Assembly: GCA_948919095.1 (NCBI GenBank)
Contig: CAQYCU010000075.1
Coordinates: 1-6,456 of the forward strand
Length of the DNA: 6,456 bases
Direction: 5' to 3'
DNA from: an uncultured Clostridia bacterium
Lineage (GTDB): Bacteria; Bacillota; Clostridia; TANB77; CAG-508
Below, piece after piece: positions 1 to 4,123 of the stretch. Under the pieces are notes generated by a model that did no database searches, was not told where the DNA came from, and was given only the letters and a program-made list of their open reading frames with translations. A program made the position numbers and the translations under genes. Positions within the stretch are counted from its first letter, which is position 1. Every line of letters begins with the position of its first letter.

Positions 1-9
1 TTATTTTAA

Positions 10-444
10 TTAGAATATTACTCCTGTTATTACTCCTAAAATTGCTCCTGCTATTACTTGTACTGGTGTATGTCCTGTCATCTCTTGTAATTTTTCAGCA
101 CTTGTTAATTTTTGATTTCTTATTATATCATTTAAAATCATTGCTTGTTTTCCAACTGCTCTTCTAACTCCTGCTGCATCATACATTGTAATTAGTGCAA
201 ATATTCCACTTAATGCAAATATTGGGGATTGGAATCCTTCATTTTTCCCTATCATTATTGCTAAACATACAACTATCGCTGAATGAGAACTTGGCATTCC
301 TCCTGCTCCCATTAATCTATCCCAATTCCACTTTTTTGTTTCACAATATTCATATATTACTTTAAATAATTGTATACTAAACCATAAAGTTAGTGGCACT
401 AATATATATTTAAATTGTATTATATTATTTATTATGTTATTCAT
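10..444 (-). CDS. Divergent PAP2 family membrane protein (DUF212, YuiD-like)
   Basis: A 144-residue membrane protein of the divergent PAP2 / acid phosphatase-vanadium haloperoxidase-related family (DUF212, PF02681), which includes B. subtilis YuiD. Phosphatase-like motifs are recognisable: GGMPSSHSA (48-56, equivalent to the PSGH motif of PAP2 enzymes), MYDAAGVRRAVGKQA (87-101) and GHTPVQVIAGAILG (124-137), whose His and Arg are candidate active-site residues. Hydrophobic segments lie at about 12-32, 54-66, 74-88 and 127-144. The substrate is not known; a membrane lipid phosphate, perhaps polyprenyl diphosphate, is a family-based guess. AGGAG ends 8 nt before the ATG. The protein is full length, with a TAA stop nine bases from the window edge. 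It follows xseB by 62 nt on the same strand, in the region where Bacillus carries ispA. Confidence 0.93.
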   Translation of the reverse strand: MNNIINNIIQFKYILVPLTLWFSIQLFKVIYEYCETKKWNWDRLMGAGGMPSSHSAIVVCLAIMIGKNEGFQSPIFALSGIFALITMYDAAGVRRAVGKQAMILNDIIRNQKLTSAEKLQEMTGHTPVQVIAGAILGVITGVIF

Positions 445-506
445 ATTCCCTTCTCCTGCTCTGCTTTTATTATTCTTTTGCTTTAATTTATTTTTATAAT
501 TTTCAG

Positions 507-719
507 TTATTCAGTTTCAAATTTCTTTTCTTCATTTTCTATTAATATTGTTATCTTTTTTTCAGCTTCATCTAAGATTTCTTTACATGCTTTTGATAAA
601 GCCATTCCTTCTTCAAATTTCTTTACAGATTCATCTAATGTTAAATCATCTTTTTCAAGGTCCTTTGCTATCTCTTCTAATTTTTTCATTGAATCTTCAA
701 AATTTACTTTCTTTTCCAT
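507..719 (-). CDS. xseB: Exodeoxyribonuclease VII small subunit
   Basis: Small helical subunit of exonuclease VII; several copies bind the helical region of XseA and are needed for a functional holoenzyme. The 70 residues starting MEKKVNFEDSMKKLEEIAKDLE match the family throughout: the FEDSMKKLEEI first helix, a DDLTLDESVKKFEEGM turn and second helix, and LSKACKEILDEAEKKI. There are two candidate starts in frame. The ATG at 731 would add four residues (MEWK) but has only a weak upstream site (AGATTAGAA). The ATG at 719 has GGA about 7 nt upstream and gives the usual family N-terminus, so it is preferred. The gene lies 65 nt downstream of xseA with no terminator between, and is presumably co-transcribed with it. 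Confidence 0.94.
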   Translation of the reverse strand: MEKKVNFEDSMKKLEEIAKDLEKDDLTLDESVKKFEEGMALSKACKEILDEAEKKITILIENEEKKFETE

Positions 720-784
720 TTTCCATTCCATTTCTAATCTTATTTTTTCAGTTTAAATTTTATTTATATACATATTGCTGTGCT

Positions 785-1972
785 CTATAAAATATTTGCA
801 TTAACATTTCCATCACTAAATGTAATACTTATGTTATCTCCTTTTTTTAAGTCTGCTGCCTTTTTTATAATCTTGTTATCTTTTTGAGTGATACTATATC
901 CTCTAGTTAGTGTTTTCATTGGACTTAGTGCATCAATTTTAGAAACAACTTGTGCAAAATTATTTTTATTACTTTCCAATTTTTTTTGTATATTATTTGT
1001 AATACTTTTTACGTTTATATCAAGTATTAGAGATTTTTCATTTATGCGTTGCATAGGTTCTTTAAATACTCGTAGGTTCATGCATTTTTCATAGTGTAAT
1101 TTCATTAATTCAACTTTTTTCTTTAGTGCAATTTTATAGCTATTTTCATATGAATTAATTGTATATATTACATCACTTATATTAGGTACGGCAAGTTCTG
1201 CGGCCGCCGATGGTGTTGGTGCTCTTAAGTCAGCTACAAAATCTGATATTGAATAATCTGTTTCATGACCAACTGCTGAAATTATTGGAATTTCTGATTT
1301 ATATATTGCTTTAGCAACTATTTCCTCATTAAATGGCCATAAATCTTCTAGTGAGCCTCCTCCTCTTCCTAGGATAATAACGTCAGCTAGCTTTTCATTA
1401 TTCATTCTTTCAATTCCAGCTACTATCTTTTCAGCTGCACCTGTTCCTTGAACTGGTACTGGAAGTAAACGAATATGTACATTTGGATTTCTTCTAGTTG
1501 ATACATTTATTATATCTCTGATAACTGCTCCTGTTTCTGCTGTAAGTACTCCAATTGTTTTTGGAAATTGTGGTATATCTTTTTTGTGAGCCTCTGAAAA
1601 TAGCCCTTCTTCTTCAAGTTTTGCTTTTAACTTTTCATATGCTTCAAATAAACTTCCCATTCCATCTTGTTTCATTGCTTTGCAATATATTTGATACGCT
1701 CCATCTCTTTCAAACACTGATACTGTTCCAAATACCATAACTTTCATTCCATCCTGTGGCTTAAAAGAAAGGTGTGGGGTATAGTTTTTAAACATTATGC
1801 ACTTTATTAATGAGTGCTCATCTTTAAGGGTAAAGTATATGTGTCCTGTATAATGAATTTTACAGTTTGATATTTCACCTTTTACATATACATTATTTAG
1901 ATATTCATCTCCATCAAATCTTTGCTTTATGTATCTATTTAATTCTTCAACCGTTATTGGTTCAATATTCAC
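785..1972 (-). CDS. xseA: Exodeoxyribonuclease VII large subunit
   Basis: Catalytic subunit of exonuclease VII, which degrades single-stranded DNA from both ends into oligonucleotides and acts in repair and recombination. It has 395 residues, shorter than the E. coli (456) and B. subtilis (448) proteins. An N-terminal OB fold (about 5-100, with VYVKGEISNCKIHYTGHIYFTLKD split over 28-51) precedes the nuclease domain. The four residues reported essential in E. coli (D155, R205, H238, D241) appear here at a constant offset of two: D153 in AVIRDI, R203 in GRGGGSLEDLWPFN, and H236 and D239 in VGHETD. DFVADLRAPTPSAAAE (244-259) follows. Residues about 265-345 form the long helical region that binds XseB, and TRGYSI (356-361) starts the conserved C-terminal segment. 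Translation begins at GTG overlapping the nusB stop. xseB follows directly. Confidence 0.98.
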   Translation of the reverse strand: MNIEPITVEELNRYIKQRFDGDEYLNNVYVKGEISNCKIHYTGHIYFTLKDEHSLIKCIMFKNYTPHLSFKPQDGMKVMVFGTVSVFERDGAYQIYCKAMKQDGMGSLFEAYEKLKAKLEEEGLFSEAHKKDIPQFPKTIGVLTAETGAVIRDIINVSTRRNPNVHIRLLPVPVQGTGAAEKIVAGIERMNNEKLADVIILGRGGGSLEDLWPFNEEIVAKAIYKSEIPIISAVGHETDYSISDFVADLRAPTPSAAAELAVPNISDVIYTINSYENSYKIALKKKVELMKLHYEKCMNLRVFKEPMQRINEKSLILDINVKSITNNIQKKLESNKNNFAQVVSKIDALSPMKTLTRGYSITQKDNKIIKKAADLKKGDNISITFSDGNVNANIL

Positions 1973-2394
1973 TTCGTTACTCCTTCAATTATGTTGTTTT
2001 TCTTTACAATACTAGCTAACACGCCATTAACAAAGCTTTTTGATGAGTCATCTCCATATTTTTTTGATAATTCAACAACTTCATTAATTACAACTTTATA
2101 TGGTAATTTTGTATATATAATTTCATATATTCCAAGCTTTAAAAGAGTTAAATCAATTTTTGATATTCTTGAAATTGTCCACCCTGCTTTTATGTTTTGC
2201 TCTATTTGACTTTCTATATTTTTTTCTTCTTTTTCTATTCCTAAAATTGTATTATTAATATACTTTTTTGCTTCTTTATCTGTAATTTCTTCAATCTCAA
2301 TAAAAAAATCAATTTGTTCTTTTACTTCTTCTTTTGATATTTGTAAACTATATAATAGTTTAAATGCCTCTTCTCTTACTTTTGACCTATTCAT
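1969..2394 (-). CDS. nusB: Transcription antitermination factor NusB
   Basis: A 141-residue all-helical RNA-binding protein, of normal family length (B. subtilis 131, E. coli 139). NusB pairs with NusE (ribosomal protein S10) and binds boxA RNA in rRNA leaders to promote processive transcription. Family signatures are the N-terminal SKVREEAFKLLYSL (4-17, the RxxAxxxLY pattern), GWTISRISKIDLTLLKLGIYEI (71-92), PYKVVINEVVELSKKYG (98-114) and SSKSFVNGVLASI (117-129). The start is supported by GGAG 7 nt before the ATG; an out-of-frame ATG slightly upstream opens only a six-codon frame. The gene lies just after the GC-rich hairpin, and its TGA stop overlaps the xseA start codon, pointing to co-transcription and translational coupling with xseA. 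Confidence 0.96.
   Translation of the reverse strand: MNRSKVREEAFKLLYSLQISKEEVKEQIDFFIEIEEITDKEAKKYINNTILGIEKEEKNIESQIEQNIKAGWTISRISKIDLTLLKLGIYEIIYTKLPYKVVINEVVELSKKYGDDSSKSFVNGVLASIVKKNNIIEGVTK
1980..1985 (-). promoter_or_regulatory. Ribosome binding site that fixes the GTG start of xseA
   Basis: AAGGAG lies inside the last codons of nusB and ends 7 nt before the GTG at 1970-1972. The GTG shares bases with the nusB TGA stop in the tetranucleotide GTGA (1969-1972). This site makes GTG the convincing initiator even though it is not ATG, because the encoded MNIEPITVEELNRYIK is the usual XseA N-terminus. Confidence 0.8.
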
Positions 2395-2418
2395 TTTCTT
2401 GCTCCATTTTTAATAATA

Positions 2419-2455
2419 AACCGCCTTTTAAAAGTTTTACTTTTGTTCGGCGGTT
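2419..2455 (-). terminator. Two-tier GC-rich hairpin between the DUF2273 gene and nusB (possible terminator or attenuator)
   Basis: In the transcript, AACCGCC (2449-2455) pairs perfectly with GGCGGTT (2419-2425). Inside this is a 4x4 internal loop (GAAC opposite AAAA), then a second 6-bp stem AAAAGT/ACTTTT closed by AAA. The outer stem is the most GC-rich stretch of any intergenic gap here. It is followed by TATTATT, so from the last stem bases the strand reads TTTATTATT, an imperfect U-tract. It begins 10 nt after the DUF2273 stop and ends 24 nt before the nusB ATG. The structure is seen directly. A leaky intrinsic terminator that lowers nusB-xse expression relative to the asp23 module is the simplest reading; an RNA processing or stabilising element is an alternative. 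Confidence 0.6.
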
Positions 2456-2465
2456 GCATAAGTTA

Positions 2466-2669
2466 CTACATTTTATCAATTATTTTTTTCAATTTGGATT
2501 TTATTGTTTCTTTGTTGTTTTGATAATAATTACCTGCCCAAATTCCTAAGACTAAAATTACTATTACTACTAATAATCTGTATGCTCCTGTACATAGTAA
2601 TATCGTAGCTATTAGTCCTCCTAATATTGCTCCCCAATATTTTGTTAAGAAATTTTTAAAATCGTCCAT
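2466..2669 (-). CDS. Small integral membrane protein, DUF2273 family
   Basis: A 67-residue protein with a short charged N-terminus (MDDFKNFLTKYWG), two closely spaced hydrophobic segments (about 12-28 and 31-47) separated by a short Tyr-Arg turn, and a basic amphipathic C-terminus (53-66, Lys-rich). Size, layout and the Gly-containing helices fit DUF2273 (PF10031), which is habitually encoded beside asp23 and amaP in Firmicutes. No enzymatic motif is visible. Its role is not known; from context it may be an accessory membrane component of the Asp23-AmaP assembly (inference). GGAG lies 6 nt before the ATG. The gene follows amaP by 65 nt, and its stop lies 10 nt before the hairpin that precedes nusB. 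Confidence 0.85.
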   Translation of the reverse strand: MDDFKNFLTKYWGAILGGLIATILLCTGAYRLLVVIVILVLGIWAGNYYQNNKETIKSKLKKIIDKM

Positions 2670-2734
2670 ATTACTCTCCGTTTCTTGTCATTCAAAATTT
2701 TACTAAAATATCATGTCACATTAATACTTGTAAT

Positions 2735-3337
2735 TTATTTTTCTGCCTTACTTTTACTTTCTTTAGGCTCTTTTTCTTCTTTAATATCTTCAGTGTCGTC
2801 AATTTCAACATTTATTACTTGTATATTAACAAATTTCAGTTCTAAGTCTGTTGACTCTTTAACTGTTTTTTTAATTTTAGATTGTAATTTTGATGAAACA
2901 TCTTTTATAGTAACTCCATTTGCCACATTTATTGTTACGTCCAAAGAAACATTTCCTTCATTATCAATTATTACATTAGTTTGTGAATTGTGTACTTTTG
3001 GAATTTCCATAACAACCCCATCTACTATGTTACATAAAGTTGTTTTTGTTATTAATAGAGTTCCATCTTCATTTTGTAGTTGAATTCCTTCTTCATCATA
3101 ATTATCGTTTTCTTCAGTTGGTGTTGTAAAGAATAAACATTTTAATGCAAGCAATGCCAATATTCCACATACTACATATAACACATAAATATAGTTTTGA
3201 ACTGTAACAATCTTTGTAATTAATATGCTGAATATTGTTGGCTCTATAAATCCTGCACCTATTAATATTAATACAATTGAAAGTGTTAATATTATAATTG
3301 AAAAAACAGCTAATCCTAATCTTTCTAGAAATTTCAT
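2735..3337 (-). CDS. amaP: AmaP-like alkaline shock response membrane anchor protein
   Basis: This 200-residue protein has two hydrophobic segments (about 8-30 and 49-71) and a C-terminal Asp23-like domain (about 86-178). That is the architecture of S. aureus AmaP, which tethers Asp23 to the cytoplasmic membrane. The Asp23-like part aligns with its upstream neighbour by eye: VSLDVTINVANGVTIKDV against VKIDVNIIVEYGARIPDV, and SKIKKTVKEST against KRIKKSVESMT. Both termini are predicted to be cytoplasmic with a hairpin in the membrane. The last 20 or so residues are acidic and Lys-rich (EEKEPKESKSKAEK), echoing the tail of Asp23. The start is fixed by an in-frame TAG 12 nt upstream and by AAAGGA 6 nt before the ATG. 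It lies 137 nt after asp23 with no convincing promoter or terminator between. A plain DUF322 membrane protein is the alternative name; the role is inferred from architecture and context. Confidence 0.87.
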   Translation of the reverse strand: MKFLERLGLAVFSIIILTLSIVLILIGAGFIEPTIFSILITKIVTVQNYIYVLYVVCGILALLALKCLFFTTPTEENDNYDEEGIQLQNEDGTLLITKTTLCNIVDGVVMEIPKVHNSQTNVIIDNEGNVSLDVTINVANGVTIKDVSSKLQSKIKKTVKESTDLELKFVNIQVINVEIDDTEDIKEEKEPKESKSKAEK

Positions 3338-3474
3338 ATATTTTCCTTTCTACTAGTACAATTTTTATTATATTCATTTTTCCTTTAATTTAATGTATGT
3401 TTTTTACTATATAAATTAATTTTGTACTTCTATTAGATTTTATTTTATCTATTCTATTGCTCTGTATATTTTGA

Positions 3475-3987
3475 TTATTTCTTTACTTCCTTTTTGCTTT
3501 CTTTCTTAGGTGTTTTCTTCTCTTCTTCTTTATCCTCTTTTTTTACTTCCTTTTTGCTTTCCTCTTTCTTTTCTTCTGCTTTTTCCTGAACTGTCATAAC
3601 ACCTTGAACATGAACATTTACTTCATTTGCTGAAAGTCCTGTCATACTTTCTACTGATTTTTTTATTCTTTTTTGAATTTCAAATGCTACGTCTGGTATT
3701 CTTGCTCCATATTCAACAATAATGTTAACATCAATCTTTACTTCTTTTCCTTGAATATCAACTTTTATTCCTTTTGCCATATTCTTTTTTCCACTAAGAA
3801 CTTCTGATATTCCTCCTGCAAATCCTCCTGCCATTTCAGCAACCCCAGCTACTTCTGAAGCAGCCATTCCTGCAATTACAGCTACTACATCACTTGATAT
3901 TTCTATATTGTTATTATTTGTTTCCTCTTCTATTTTTCCTTTAACTACTTTTTCATCTACTACTTTTGCTTTTTTCTCTTCACTCAT
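3475..3987 (-). CDS. asp23: Asp23/Gls24 family envelope stress protein with charged C-terminal tail
   Basis: This 170-residue protein belongs to the Asp23 (DUF322, PF03780) family. Staphylococcus aureus Asp23 is an abundant cytoplasmic protein held at the membrane by AmaP and linked to cell-envelope stress; B. subtilis YqhY is a relative. The family core runs from about residue 29 to 133 and contains ISSDVVAVIAGMAASEVAGV, the Gly-rich MAGGFAGGISEV, KGIKVDI, VEYGARIPDV, and IKKSVESMTGLSANEVNVHVQGV. The N-terminus (1-27) is charged and ends in an Asn run. After the core, residues 135-170 are almost entirely Lys and Glu, with the octamer ESKKEVKK present twice (143-150 and 163-170). No signal peptide or membrane segment is seen. 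It has its own promoter and is followed by an AmaP-like gene, its likely membrane anchor. The symbol reflects the family; yqhY would be an equally fair name. Confidence 0.95.
   Translation of the reverse strand: MSEEKKAKVVDEKVVKGKIEEETNNNNIEISSDVVAVIAGMAASEVAGVAEMAGGFAGGISEVLSGKKNMAKGIKVDIQGKEVKIDVNIIVEYGARIPDVAFEIQKRIKKSVESMTGLSANEVNVHVQGVMTVQEKAEEKKEESKKEVKKEDKEEEKKTPKKESKKEVKK
3482..3561 (-). repeat. Two-copy 20-bp direct repeat, 60-bp period, in the asp23 3' end
   Basis: An identical 20-bp sequence occupies 3482-3501 and 3542-3561, with starts exactly 60 bp (20 codons) apart and in the same reading frame. Each copy encodes most of the octamer ESKKEVKK. The intervening sequence is also Lys/Glu-rich but not identical. 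This is consistent with an in-frame internal duplication or slippage within a low-complexity tail that has since diverged. Confidence 0.85.
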
Positions 3988-3993
3988 AATAGA

Positions 3994-4000
3994 CCTCCTT
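3994..4000 (-). promoter_or_regulatory. Strong ribosome binding site of asp23
   Basis: AAGGAGG is a full match to the anti-Shine-Dalgarno consensus and ends 6 nt before the asp23 ATG. It is the strongest such site in the window and fixes the start of asp23. Together with the promoter just upstream and the short leader, it suggests asp23 is strongly translated, which fits the high abundance of Asp23 proteins in other Firmicutes (family knowledge). Confidence 0.75.
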
Positions 4001-4015
4001 AATTTTAATACTCAT

Positions 4016-4044
4016 AGTATACCAGTTAATCGTCAAAATTACAA
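4016..4044 (-). promoter_or_regulatory. Predicted housekeeping sigma promoter for the asp23 module (extended -10)
   Basis: On the minus strand, TTGTAA (4039-4044, four of six matches to TTGACA) is followed by a 17-nt spacer and TATACT (4016-4021, five of six matches to TATAAT). The three bases before the -10 box are TGG, which gives the TGn extended -10 element common in low-GC Gram-positives. Transcription would start near 4009, leaving a leader of about 22 nt ahead of the asp23 ATG. A TTGACG lies closer to the -10 box, but at 9 nt the spacing is too short. A weaker pair, TTGAAT (4118-4123) with TATAAT 19 nt further on, sits just after the dnaE stop and is less convincing. The call rests on matches to the consensus only. 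Confidence 0.6.
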
Positions 4045-4123
4045 TAGTTTTTATGGAAAATTTTTCGTTTGCAAGTTATGTAAAATAGTATAATTATAAT
4101 TGTTTTGTATTGATGAAATTCAA

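Noticed and set aside
1200..1207. GCGGCCGC, a GC-only octamer in a very AT-rich region.
   Set aside because: It encodes part of the conserved Ala-Ala-Ala-Glu stretch of XseA (APTPSAAAE), so protein conservation explains it; no sign of a cloning scar or inserted DNA.
2684..2720. Possible hairpin ATTTT-AGT-AAAAT between amaP and the DUF2273 gene.
   Set aside because: Five A/T pairs only, expected by chance in such AT-rich sequence, with no U-tract or other supporting signal.
3114..3377. An 87-codon minus-strand frame starting with an ATG 40 nt upstream of amaP, with AAAGGA 3 nt before it.
   Set aside because: It overlaps most of the amaP N-terminal half in another frame, has Asn/Ile/Cys-rich composition with no family resemblance, and its ribosome site is too close to the ATG. 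amaP has its own better-spaced site.
3338..3474. The 137-nt gap between asp23 and amaP as a site for a promoter, small RNA or terminator.
   Set aside because: Only A/T-rich sequence is visible. TATAGT occurs but has no acceptable -35 box at 16-18 nt, and no stable hairpin could be found.
4045..4123. Search for a terminator after dnaE, including the short palindrome GAAAAATTTTC.
   Set aside because: The palindrome has no loop and only A/T pairs apart from its ends, and there is no GC-rich stem followed by a U-tract in this gap.
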